DNA from: JAIEOG01 sp964519985
GTDB taxonomy: Bacteria > Bdellovibrionota > FAC87 > UBA2466
Direction of reading: 5' to 3'
NCBI GenBank assembly: GCA_964519985.1
Contig: CAZFMF010000003.1
Coordinates: forward strand, 1 to 64,000
Length of the DNA stretch: 64,000 nucleotides
Shown: positions 33,751 to 41,076 of the stretch, piece by piece
Numbering within the stretch: the stretch's first letter is position 1
Layout of the letters: every line of letters begins with the position of its first letter
Notes under the pieces: generated by a model
Told to the model about the DNA's origin: nothing
The model's database searches: none
Seen by the model: only the letters and a program-made list of their open reading frames with translations
Translations under genes and position numbers: made by a program

Positions 33751-33780
33751 CTTGACACTGGCGAGAGGATTCCCAATCTA
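33751..33780 (+). promoter_or_regulatory. RpoH-type promoter of the FmdB-like gene
   Basis: CTTGACA (33751-33757), 14 bp, CCCAATCTA (33772-33780), 21 bp before the ATG at 33802. The -35 begins eight bases from the -35 of the divergent dnaK promoter, so the two could be occupied together or compete. Confidence 0.6.
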
Positions 33781-33801
33781 GGGAATTGTTGAGAGGAACT
33801 C

Positions 33802-34026
33802 ATGCCCTTGTACGAGTACGAGTGTGCGCACTGCGCCAAAGTTTTTGAAATGATGCAGAAAATTTCGGATCCGGCCTTGGAAAGCTGCCCGACCTGTGGA
33901 AAACCCGTCCACAAACTGGTTTCCCGGACGAGTTTTCAGCTGAAAGGCACCGGGTGGTACGCCACGGACTATAAGAAGGGGCCTAGCTCCAGTGGAAGCG
34001 ATGGGGGCGGATCCTCGGAGAAGTAA
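33802..34026 (+). CDS. FmdB-family zinc-ribbon protein
   Basis: A 74-residue protein of the small regulatory FmdB type. It starts with the family's MPLYEYECAHC, has four zinc ligands Cys8/Cys11 and Cys29/Cys32 (CPTCGKPVHKLVS) and a Ser/Gly-rich low-complexity tail (PSSSGSDGGGSSEK). The family's role is poorly known. Its heat-shock-type promoter and position just upstream of groES suggest a stress-linked function. A CCCCC/GGGGG hairpin (34054-34070) follows the stop without a T-run. Confidence 0.9.
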   Translation: MPLYEYECAHCAKVFEMMQKISDPALESCPTCGKPVHKLVSRTSFQLKGTGWYATDYKKGPSSSGSDGGGSSEK

Positions 34027-34076
34027 GTCTAGTAAGGGTTTCGGAGGTTTTTACCCCCTTCGAGCGGGGGAACATT

Positions 34077-34106
34077 CTTGACTTTCCCCGTGGAAATCCC
34101 ATATGT
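34077..34106 (+). promoter_or_regulatory. RpoH-type promoter of groESL
   Basis: CTTGACT (34077-34083), 14 bp, CCCATATGT (34098-34106), 51 bp before the groES start. It has the same spacing and nearly the same boxes as the dnaK promoter. No CIRCE inverted repeat for HrcA is present in this leader. Confidence 0.7.
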
Positions 34107-34157
34107 AACAGCGCCAGTTTTGTTGGTTAATAACAGTTAAGGGTGAGGAGAAAACAC

Positions 34158-34445
34158 ATGAACATTCGTCCTTTGCACGATCGTTTGATCGTGAAGCGGT
34201 TCGATGAAGAAGAAAAAACCAAAGGCGGGATCATTATTCCCGATAATGCGAAAGAAAAGCCCCAGCAGGGCGAGGTGATCGCGGTCGGAAACGGGAAGGT
34301 TCTGGAAGACGGCACGAAGCTCCCCCTCGAAGTGAAAAAAGGCGATCGCGTCCTCTTCGGAAAGTATTCCGGCACGGAAATCAAAATCGAAGGTGTCGAA
34401 TATTTGATGATGCGAGAAGAAGATATCCTCGGCGTCGTCGGCTAA
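34158..34445 (+). CDS. groES: Co-chaperonin GroES
   Basis: A 95-residue GroES with NIRPLHDRLIVKRFDEEEKTKGGIIIPDNAKEKPQQGEV (the mobile loop lies in KTKGGIIIPD) and the C-terminal EYLMMREEDILGVV. It caps the GroEL ring. The ATG at 34158 has GAGGAG seven bases upstream. It is followed 27 bp later by groEL. Confidence 0.98.
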   Translation: MNIRPLHDRLIVKRFDEEEKTKGGIIIPDNAKEKPQQGEVIAVGNGKVLEDGTKLPLEVKKGDRVLFGKYSGTEIKIEGVEYLMMREEDILGVVG

Positions 34446-34472
34446 CCCCCCAAGCAATTTAAGGAGAAAAAC

Positions 34473-36131
34473 ATGTCAGCTAAAGAGATTCGTTTTAAAG
34501 AGGAAGCGCGGTCCGCGATCCTCCGTGGTGTAAACGTTCTGGCCGAAGCCGTGAAGGTAACGCTGGGACCCAAAGGCCGCAACGTTGTGATCGAAAAGTC
34601 CTTCGGTTCCCCGACCATCACCAAAGACGGTGTCACGGTCGCTAAGGAAGTCGAACTCGAAAACAAATTCGAAAACATGGGCGCCCAGATGGTGCGTGAA
34701 GTCGCCAGCAAAACGAGCGACGATGCCGGTGACGGCACCACGACCGCTACGGTTTTGGCTCAAGCCATCTTCCGTGAAGGCGTGAAGGTCGTGACCCACG
34801 GCCAAAACCCCATGGAAATCAAACGCGGCATCGATAAAGCCGTTATCGCCGTAACCGAAGAGCTCAAAAAGCTCAGCAAACCGATTAAAGACGAAAAAGA
34901 AATCGCCCAAGTGGGAACGATTTCGGCCAACAACGATCCCGAAATCGGCAAGCTCATTGCCGAAGCGATGGCGAAGGTCGGCAAAGAAGGCGTAATCACG
35001 GTCGAAGAATCCAAGACCGCGGAAACGACTTTGGAAGTGGTCGAAGGGATGCAATTCGACCGCGGCTATTTGTCGCCGTACTTCGTCACCAATCCGGAGA
35101 CGATGGAAGTCCACTTCGAAAACCCTTACATCCTCATTAATGACAAAAAGGTCTCCAGCATGAAGGACCTCTTGCCCCTTCTCGAGAAGGTCGTGCAAGC
35201 CGGTCGTCCGCTCGTGATCATTGCCGAAGACGTCGAAGGCGAAGCCTTGGCGACCTTGGTGGTGAACAAGCTGCGTGGCACGTTGCAGGTCGCGGCGGTG
35301 AAAGCCCCGGGCTTCGGCGATCGCCGTAAGGACATGCTCAAAGATCTCGCGGTCCTCACCGGCGGCGAAGTCGTAGCTGAAGAACTCGGACTGAAGCTGG
35401 AAAGCGCCCGTCTCGAGTCCCTCGGACAGGCCAAGCGCATCACGATCGACAAGGAAAACACCACGATCGTGGACGGCTTGGGTGCCAAGAAGGACATCGA
35501 TGCCCGCGTGAAGCAGCTCCGCGCTCAGGTCGAGGAAACCTCCTCGGAATACGATCGCGAAAAACTGCAAGAGCGTCTGGCGAAGTTGGTGGGCGGCGTG
35601 GCCGTGATCAATGTCGGCGCGCCGACCGAAGTCGAAATGAAAGAAAAGAAAGCCCGCGTGGAAGATGCCCTTCACGCGACGCGCGCGGCGGTGGAAGAAG
35701 GAATTCTTCCCGGTGGCGGCACGGCTTACATCCGCGCTTCGCAAGCGATCGAGAAACTGAAGTTGGATGGCGAACAGCAATTCGGCGCGACGATTGTCCG
35801 CCGCGCGCTGGAAGAGCCGCTGCGTCAGATCGCGCAGAACGCTGGCTTCGAAGGCTCGATTGTTGTCGATAAAGTGCGCAGCAACCCGAGCACCAACTTC
35901 GGCTTCAACGCCTTAACGGAAAAGTACGAAGACTTGGTGGCGGCCGGGGTCATTGACCCGACCAAGGTGTCGCGCAGCGCCCTGCAGAACGCGGCGAGTA
36001 TCGCCTCGTTGATGCTGACGACGGAAGCCATGATCAGCGAAAAGCCCAAGGAAGAAGACTCCCACGCTGGACACGGCCATGGCGGCCACGGCGGTATGGG
36101 TGGAATGGGCGGCATGGGCGGAATGATGTAA
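34473..36131 (+). CDS. groEL: Chaperonin GroEL (Hsp60)
   Basis: A 552-residue GroEL with KVTLGPKGRNVVIEKS, the ATP-binding DDAGDGTTTATVLA and GGGTAYIRA near the C-terminal hinge. The tail has a histidine/glycine-rich insert (HAGHGHGGHGG) before the usual GGM repeats. It folds substrates in the GroES-capped chamber. AAGGAG precedes the ATG. It is the last gene of the groESL operon, with a clear terminator after it. Confidence 0.98.
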   Translation: MSAKEIRFKEEARSAILRGVNVLAEAVKVTLGPKGRNVVIEKSFGSPTITKDGVTVAKEVELENKFENMGAQMVREVASKTSDDAGDGTTTATVLAQAIFREGVKVVTHGQNPMEIKRGIDKAVIAVTEELKKLSKPIKDEKEIAQVGTISANNDPEIGKLIAEAMAKVGKEGVITVEESKTAETTLEVVEGMQFDRGYLSPYFVTNPETMEVHFENPYILINDKKVSSMKDLLPLLEKVVQAGRPLVIIAEDVEGEALATLVVNKLRGTLQVAAVKAPGFGDRRKDMLKDLAVLTGGEVVAEELGLKLESARLESLGQAKRITIDKENTTIVDGLGAKKDIDARVKQLRAQVEETSSEYDREKLQERLAKLVGGVAVINVGAPTEVEMKEKKARVEDALHATRAAVEEGILPGGGTAYIRASQAIEKLKLDGEQQFGATIVRRALEEPLRQIAQNAGFEGSIVVDKVRSNPSTNFGFNALTEKYEDLVAAGVIDPTKVSRSALQNAASIASLMLTTEAMISEKPKEEDSHAGHGHGGHGGMGGMGGMGGMM

Positions 36132-36163
36132 TTTCCGCTCGTCGTAAGAAAAAACTCAAAAGA

Positions 36164-36196
36164 CCCGGATTAGAGAAATCTGATCCGGGTTTTTTA
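36164..36196 (+). terminator. Rho-independent terminator of groESL
   Basis: CCCGGAT (36164-36170) pairs with ATCCGGG (36183-36189). An inner AGA/TCT stem around a GAAA loop extends it. TTTTTTATT follows. Confidence 0.9.
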
Positions 36197-36238
36197 TTAG
36201 CCGCGGTAGCTTTAGCTAGCGACCGAGGAGAATGAACT

Positions 36239-36772
36239 ATGACCGGCCAGATACACTTCGAGCCGCTACAAAACTCCGATTTGCCTCTATTGCAGCGCTG
36301 GATGACTGAACCGCACGTGGATGAGTGGTGGCATCAAGCTTGGGACATGGAACAGCTTAAGGCCAAATACGGCCCGAGAATTGCGGGACAAGAACCAACC
36401 CATGTTTACTTGATTCGATACGACGGACAGGCAATCGGTATCGTCCAATGGTACCGATGGACTGACTATCCCGAGCACGCCCATCAACTTGGCGCGACAA
36501 AACACGAGGCCGGCATAGATCTCGCCATTGGTGAAGTAGGCAGCCTGGGCAAGGGCATCGGCGCGGCGGTGATTCTTCAATTTACTAAAGATGTCATCTT
36601 CGCCGATCCGACGATTGTCGCCTGTGTCACCGATCCGCAAGAAGACAATATCCGGTCCCTGAAAGCCTTTGAGAAAGCAGGCTTCACTCGCATCAACTCT
36701 ATTCAGCTCGCCGGCGAACCGTTCAAGCGCTGCGTCGTTCGGTTGACGGCGCCGTCATTGCGAACGCAGTGA
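36239..36772 (+). CDS. GNAT acetyltransferase, AAC(6')-like subfamily
   Basis: A 177-residue N-acetyltransferase. It follows the aminoglycoside 6'-N-acetyltransferase-like branch of GNAT: FEPLQNSDLPLLQRWMTEPHVDEWW, GIVQWYRWTDYPE, IDLAIGEVGSLGKGIGAAVI (acetyl-CoA pyrophosphate loop) and VTDPQEDNIRSLKAFEKAGF. Many chromosomal members act on other amines such as siderophore precursors, so antibiotic modification is not implied. GAGGAG precedes the ATG. The last six codons (PSLRTQ and stop) are encoded by a dispersed-repeat copy, so the native C-terminus was probably replaced when the element arrived. Confidence 0.8.
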   Translation: MTGQIHFEPLQNSDLPLLQRWMTEPHVDEWWHQAWDMEQLKAKYGPRIAGQEPTHVYLIRYDGQAIGIVQWYRWTDYPEHAHQLGATKHEAGIDLAIGEVGSLGKGIGAAVILQFTKDVIFADPTIVACVTDPQEDNIRSLKAFEKAGFTRINSIQLAGEPFKRCVVRLTAPSLRTQ

Positions 36773-36810
36773 AGCAATCTCGGATTGCTTCGACTTCGCC
36801 CCGCAATGAC
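36754..36810. repeat. Dispersed imperfect palindrome, copy 4 (inverted pair)
   Basis: Two copies face each other: GTCATTGCGAAC...GAAGCAATCT (36754-36780) and GGATTGCTTCG...CCGCAATGAC (36782-36810). They make a long interrupted palindrome able to form a large hairpin. The first copy overlaps the end of the acetyltransferase reading frame and supplies its stop codon. Confidence 0.75.
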
Positions 36811-36823
36811 ACAGCTTTGAAAA

Positions 36824-36855
36824 GGGTCGACTCGCAGGAGTCGGCCCTTTTTATT
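36824..36855 (+). terminator. Rho-independent terminator after the acetyltransferase gene
   Basis: GGGTCGACTC (36824-36833), loop GCAG, GAGTCGGCCC (36838-36847) and TTTTTATT. The stem is ten base pairs with one G-U. Its sequence resembles the dnaK terminator stem (GTCGGC), suggesting a common origin. Confidence 0.9.
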
Positions 36856-36985
36856 CGTCGATAGATTCTCATGCACCGTCGATAAATCGCCCTTGCACTT
36901 TATGACACTCCGCGGCCAATGCTGCGCGTCTTGCCATCGCGCCGCAGCGCCTTCAAAACGAACAAGCTCGGTTTGGGTTTAACGC

Positions 36986-37003
36986 GCCACGGTCTTCCGT
37001 GGC
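36986..37003 (+). other. Leader hairpin upstream of the gene at 37042
   Basis: GCCACGG-TCTT-CCGTGGC, a 7-bp perfect stem, 38 bp before the GTG start. It is followed by CGGGCCGGGC, not a T-run. The rest of the gap 36856-37041 holds no ORF or recognised RNA. Confidence 0.35.
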
Positions 37004-37041
37004 CGGGCCGGGCATCAAAACGCTTCGGTAGGGGGTTTTAA

Positions 37042-38304
37042 GTGAAGCGCACACCTTCGTTCGGCTATCTCGGTTTGGTTTTCACGCTTATCTCGGGCCT
37101 GGTCGCCCCGCCTTCGTGGGCGGCCCTTCCCACCCAGACGGTTCCCATTCGCGGCACCGTGCACGATTGCAAAGCGCTCCTCGTCCCCACCACTTTCGCC
37201 GACGATTCCGTGGGGATTCCCTTGTCGGGCAACACGCCGGAGGAATTCCGTGCGAGCTTGGAAGCGCTGCGCAACTCAGGCGATCTCCCGCTGCTCAAGA
37301 ACGGGACCTTTTTTGTGCAGGGAATTCCCGTGCGCCAAGCGCGTGCCACCGAGTACGAATTCCGCCGCATCCTGGCTTCGTTCGGCCTCGACACCCGCAC
37401 CATTCACGTGAAGGTGCTTTCCGTCGCCCCGAAACTTTTTGAAGGCGGGGTCACCGCGGCGGTCAACAACGCCTGGTTAAGTTTTCTGCATTGGTTTCCC
37501 AACTTCGAGCGCCACTACCAAAAGCCCGTCACCGCCGAAGTGGTGTCCGGCTTAGTTTCCGCCGGCGTGATCGAAGTTCCTAACGTTGTCTTTCTGTTTC
37601 AGCGCATGCCTACCCTAGATGCCGCCCTCACCGTAGCGACCCATACCGCGGTTTTGGTGGCGTATAGCGTGTGGAAAAAATTCATGATCAACTGGCTGCT
37701 CGAGCCAGGAACAGGGCGCCTGGCCGCGCTCATGAAGCAAGTCGCCGTGTCGTTTCCATTCGTGCTGAACTACAACCTGTTCGGCAACTTTTCTACCATC
37801 GCAGAGTTTGTGCAGATCCACGGCTGGGAAGCGACCGTCGCGCGTTTTCCAACCGAACTTGCCAACTTTGCAACCTCTCAAGGCCTAACCCTCTTTCTAC
37901 AAACCCTTTTCTACCAAGTAACCGTGACCCACGGAGTTCGGGCCTGGGAGAACTCCCAAATAAACGACAAAGATAGCCTCACCGCACGCACGGTCGCCAA
38001 CTACACGCTAGTGCCCATCCTGGCCTTAGATGCAATGGCTCTCGCCGCCGCATCTTCCGGAGGAACTCCTTGGATGGAGTGGGGCTCCCTCACGGTCAAC
38101 GGCGGGCACACAGCGTTGGCCGGCCTCACCGCTGCCGGGTTTACCCTCTGGATCTGGCCGAATGTGCTCAACCCGACAATCCGGATCTATCGATCGATCG
38201 AGCCTTTGCTCAGTTGGGTTTCCAGTTTCTTCCCCTGGCTGACAAAGAAAGAAGCCTCAGCGCGTGAGCAGGGCCACGGAGAGAATCAGCCCAGTGAGGG
38301 ATGA
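37042..38304 (+). CDS. Membrane protein of unknown function with signal peptide
   Basis: A 420-residue protein. A signal peptide (YLGLVFTLISGLVAPPSWA) is followed by a soluble domain (about 30-130, with a LLKNGTFFVQGIPV segment). Five or so long hydrophobic helices come next (around 180-360, for example ALTVATHTAVLVAYSVWKKF, VSFPFVLNYNLFGNF, YTLVPILALDAMALAAASS). The tail is charged (TKKEASAREQGHGENQPSEG). I recognise no family. It starts with GTG at 37042 after a GGGGG. The 3' end overlaps the convergent SLBB gene by 48 bp. It may be an inner-membrane protein facing the periplasm. Confidence 0.65.
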   Translation: MKRTPSFGYLGLVFTLISGLVAPPSWAALPTQTVPIRGTVHDCKALLVPTTFADDSVGIPLSGNTPEEFRASLEALRNSGDLPLLKNGTFFVQGIPVRQARATEYEFRRILASFGLDTRTIHVKVLSVAPKLFEGGVTAAVNNAWLSFLHWFPNFERHYQKPVTAEVVSGLVSAGVIEVPNVVFLFQRMPTLDAALTVATHTAVLVAYSVWKKFMINWLLEPGTGRLAALMKQVAVSFPFVLNYNLFGNFSTIAEFVQIHGWEATVARFPTELANFATSQGLTLFLQTLFYQVTVTHGVRAWENSQINDKDSLTARTVANYTLVPILALDAMALAAASSGGTPWMEWGSLTVNGGHTALAGLTAAGFTLWIWPNVLNPTIRIYRSIEPLLSWVSSFFPWLTKKEASAREQGHGENQPSEG

Positions 38305-38757
38305 GAAAATTCCGGTGAAGAACAGGAACTCCTGGTAGTCCCGACGCCAGTTGTACGGCACGTTGATGATGTCGCCGTCCTTAAGCTTCGGGATCGGAGA
38401 CCCTTCTTCGATCATGTTCTCGAGATCGATTTCCATCAGCTCGGAAACACCCTTGCGGCGAATCGTGATGGCATTGAGTTTGGTCGCGTCCCCGTAGCCG
38501 CCGGCGTAGAGGATCGCGAAGAGCAAGTCGGTACCTTCCGGGACGTAGTGCACGCCCTGCTGCGGTACCGAGCCAAACATCAAGGTGCGCATCAGAATCT
38601 TACCGTACCCCTGGCCGTGCACGTATTCGCCAGTGCCGGGGGAGTGTTTGGGACTGATGTGCGTAAAGTCTTCATCGATGGACTCGGCTCGAACGACCGA
38701 GACGGGGAGCACCAAGGAGAAGATCAGAGCGTAAGCAATGGCGGCACGCATCATCAT
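38257..38757 (-). CDS. SLBB-domain polysaccharide-export-like protein
   Basis: A 166-residue protein with a signal peptide (AIAYALIFSLVLPVSVVRA). The SLBB-type beta-grasp domain is seen in GVHYVPEGTDLLFAILYAGGYGDATKLNAITIRRKG...MEIDLENMI followed by LKDGDIINVPYNW. A C-terminal membrane helix (FLFFTGIFSSLTGLILSVALL) anchors it. The layout matches a short Wza/OPX-related component without the long periplasmic and outer-membrane parts. No glycan-synthesis cluster is adjacent, so its partner is unknown. It overlaps the convergent membrane-protein gene by 48 bp. Confidence 0.75.
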   Translation of the reverse strand: MMMRAAIAYALIFSLVLPVSVVRAESIDEDFTHISPKHSPGTGEYVHGQGYGKILMRTLMFGSVPQQGVHYVPEGTDLLFAILYAGGYGDATKLNAITIRRKGVSELMEIDLENMIEEGSPIPKLKDGDIINVPYNWRRDYQEFLFFTGIFSSLTGLILSVALLTR

Positions 38758-38820
38758 TACGCAAATAGTATCACATCGCTTTCTACCGAAAAGGCACCCG
38801 CTACCTTTTCAGTCTCCAGG

Positions 38821-38840
38821 CACTGTTCCCAGGAACAGTG
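38821..38840. promoter_or_regulatory. Perfect 20-bp palindrome, operator-like
   Basis: CACTGTTCCCAGGAACAGTG is a perfect inverted repeat: two 9-base arms with a CA centre. It lies 64 bp upstream of the SLBB gene start in the 276-bp gap 38758-39033. No T-run follows on either strand, so a dimeric repressor site is more likely than a terminator. A CCGGGGC/GCCCCGG hairpin (38947-38967) closer to pepA is the only other structure seen in the gap. Confidence 0.45.
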
Positions 38841-39033
38841 GTGTCAAAGCGGCCCCGTTTTAAAAGAGCGCTCTTGGCGCTTCATATGGGAAAATAGCGC
38901 GGACAACACGCCCCAATGAAAAACTTGACTAAACTCGACCCGCCGACCGGGGCAAACTTAGCCCCGGCGAGTGGGGCGGCGCGATTGTCGAATATAAGAA
39001 GGGATGCTTTAGTTAGAATTCACCTGGGCACCT

Positions 39034-40554
39034 TTAGCTCCAGTTATCGAGAAGGTCGGCCATCAGTCGAACCATCACGCCGGAAGCATTCTTCGGTGGG
39101 TGATAGTTCGCGTCCTTGCGGTTCCAGGCCGTGCCCGCGATGTCGCAGTGGACCCATGGCGTTTTCGCATCAACGAAGAACTTCAAGAACGTGCCGCCCT
39201 TGCTGGAGCCGGCATCGCGGGTGCCGGAATTGCGGCAATCGGCGTAGGTGCTCTTGAGATCTTCTTCGTACTCTTCAAAAAGCGGAAGTTCCCAAACGCG
39301 TTCGCCGGTTTTTTCTGCCGCCTTTTTGATTTTGCCGATCAGCTCTGGGTTGTTGCCCATGATCCCAGTGGCCACCGTCCCCAGGGCAATCAAAACCGCG
39401 CCGGTGAGGGTGGCGAAATCAATAATCGCCTGGGGATCCGATTTTTGCGCGTACTCCAACGCATCGGCCAGAATCAAACGGCCTTCGGCATCGGTGTTGG
39501 TAATTTCGACCGTCTTGCCCTTTGAGCTCCGCATGATATCGCCCGGCTTTTGCGCCTTCCCGCTCGGCATGTTTTCTACCGCGGCGATGTAGCCGTTTAG
39601 ATTCACCGCAAGCTTTAGGTCGGCGGCGGCCTGAAAAATGGCGGCCACCGTCGCCGCCCCCATCATGTCGTACTTCATCTCTTCCATCGAAGGCGCGGGC
39701 TTGATCGAAATCCCGCCGCTATCGAAAGTGACCCCCTTGCCGACGAGCGCAATGGGTTTATCGCCCTTCTTACCACCCCGGTACTCCAGGATCACGAAGC
39801 GCGGATCTTCATTCGACCCCTTTGCCACGCCCATCAGCAGACCCATTTTTTCTTTTTCGATTTGGGGACGACCGAGGATCGTACACTTGATCTTCCGGTT
39901 CTTGGACATTTCAGCCACGAGCTTCGCCAGCTCCGTCGGAGTAAGAATATTTCCTGGCTTGTCGCCCAATAGCCGCGCGAAGCAAACCGCTTCCGCCAAA
40001 GCCTGAGCACGCGCGACGGCCTGTTTGCCGGCGGGCGCCTTGACGCCCCGAAGGTCGAGCTTCTTCGGTTTTCGGGCTTCCTTTTCCGGCTCCTTAAACT
40101 CATCGTACTTGTAGCTGGCGAGCAAGTAGCCTTCGACGAAGGCTTGCAGCGCCGGGACTTCTCCGAGCGATCCGTCGGCCGGAATAAAGCTGTCCATCTG
40201 CACGGTGACCTTGTCGAGCTTCGCCCGATTTTGGAGCTGATACACACTGGCACCGGCTCGACGTAAGATTTCGGCGTCAAATTTCGCTTTGGGACCTAAC
40301 CCGATCAAAAGGGTATTGGCCGCGCCGTGCGTTCCCACGAAACGCAGCAGGTCCGTTTCCCCCTTCTTGCCCGAAAAATGTTTGGATTGAACGAGACGCT
40401 CGGTGAGTTTATCGATTTCCGCGCTCGACTTGCCGATGAAGCTAGGACCTTCCGCTTTTCCCTTGGCGCGACTTTCGCCCTGAAAAAAGGCGATGGCCAA
40501 ACCATCGCCGACGTTTGCGTCCCCGGAACTGAACTCGATCTTCGGAAAATCCAC
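39034..40554 (-). CDS. pepA: Leucyl aminopeptidase (M17, PepA)
   Basis: A 506-residue cytosolic aminopeptidase. The C-terminal catalytic domain has the metal ligands and catalytic Lys in VGKGVTFDSGGISIKP, the signature NTDAEGRLILADAL, and GAATVAAIF. The variable N-terminal domain covers about 1-170. It removes N-terminal residues using two divalent metals. The GTG at 40554 is chosen because GGAGG sits five bases upstream; a GTG at 40572 would add six residues. Related PepA proteins also bind DNA in some bacteria; nothing here tests that. Confidence 0.93.
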   Translation of the reverse strand: MDFPKIEFSSGDANVGDGLAIAFFQGESRAKGKAEGPSFIGKSSAEIDKLTERLVQSKHFSGKKGETDLLRFVGTHGAANTLLIGLGPKAKFDAEILRRAGASVYQLQNRAKLDKVTVQMDSFIPADGSLGEVPALQAFVEGYLLASYKYDEFKEPEKEARKPKKLDLRGVKAPAGKQAVARAQALAEAVCFARLLGDKPGNILTPTELAKLVAEMSKNRKIKCTILGRPQIEKEKMGLLMGVAKGSNEDPRFVILEYRGGKKGDKPIALVGKGVTFDSGGISIKPAPSMEEMKYDMMGAATVAAIFQAAADLKLAVNLNGYIAAVENMPSGKAQKPGDIMRSSKGKTVEITNTDAEGRLILADALEYAQKSDPQAIIDFATLTGAVLIALGTVATGIMGNNPELIGKIKKAAEKTGERVWELPLFEEYEEDLKSTYADCRNSGTRDAGSSKGGTFLKFFVDAKTPWVHCDIAGTAWNRKDANYHPPKNASGVMVRLMADLLDNWS

Positions 40555-40593
40555 GCGTGCCTCCAAGGGCACCGAGAATAGCGGAGGAAAGGT

Positions 40594-41076
40594 CTAACGT
40601 CGAGGGAGGAGCAAGATGGCGTGACCAAAAGGCGAAAAGGTATAGGCCCCGAATTCGAAAGAATCGAAAAAATATTTTGCATCGGTCGCATTGCGGAAGG
40701 TCAGGCGATTGGACAGGTGCGAGCGGGGAGTCTTCCAATGCATTTCAACGCCGGAAGCCGTCTTTTTTAGCCAAAGACGCTGAAACCGGATTGAAGGTTG
40801 AGTTCGTCCCGGGCGCAGTTTTAAGCGACGCCCATGCTCCAAGGCCTCGGCCAGGTTGGCGAAACGGTAGGCGCGTAGCTGGTTGTCATCGTAGGTGCGC
40901 CAGGCGACGAGGTATTCGTTCCCGCTCTTGACGAGGTAGCCGAGCGAAGCCGGCCAGCGACGATCCATATCCAATGTGATCAGCGCTTCGGATACGCCCA
41001 CGATCAAAAGCGCCATCCCGAACAAGCGAGCCAAGCTCTGCAAGCGCAGTTTCAAATTTCCAAATCCCTTACTCAC
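40594..41076 (-). CDS. Membrane-anchored protein of unknown function
   Basis: A protein of about 160 residues with an N-terminal basic region and one hydrophobic helix (ARLFGMALLIVGVSEALITL). The rest has basic and aromatic strands (GNEYLVAWRTYDDNQLRAYRF, GVEMHWKTPRSHLSNRLTF, EFGAYTFSPFGHAILLLP). No family is recognised. It starts at the GTG at 41076 or the TTG one codon upstream; GGAG lies eight and five bases before them. It is 39 bp upstream of pepA and may be co-transcribed with it. Confidence 0.6.
   Translation of the reverse strand: MSKGFGNLKLRLQSLARLFGMALLIVGVSEALITLDMDRRWPASLGYLVKSGNEYLVAWRTYDDNQLRAYRFANLAEALEHGRRLKLRPGRTQPSIRFQRLWLKKTASGVEMHWKTPRSHLSNRLTFRNATDAKYFFDSFEFGAYTFSPFGHAILLLPRR

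Noticed and set aside
34027..34157. CIRCE/HrcA operator before groESL
   Set aside because: No TTAGCACTC-N9-GAGTGCTAA-like inverted repeat is present; the leader instead has RpoH-type boxes and an unrelated CCCCC/GGGGG hairpin.
34476..35780. A 434-codon open frame antisense to groEL
   Set aside because: It is the complement of a highly biased, conserved gene; the peptide is His/Phe/Asp-rich with no family features. GC-rich codon use keeps antisense frames open.
36856..37041. Cyclic-di-GMP riboswitch in the leader of the 37042 gene
   Set aside because: The GC-rich hairpin and GGTAGGGGG recall parts of the motif, but the conserved GCAAAGCC and GGGCAAACC blocks are missing.
38947..38967. Terminator after pepA formed by CCGGGGC/GCCCCGG
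   Set aside because: The stem is strong but the nearest T-run on the minus strand is about 20 bases further, too far for intrinsic termination.
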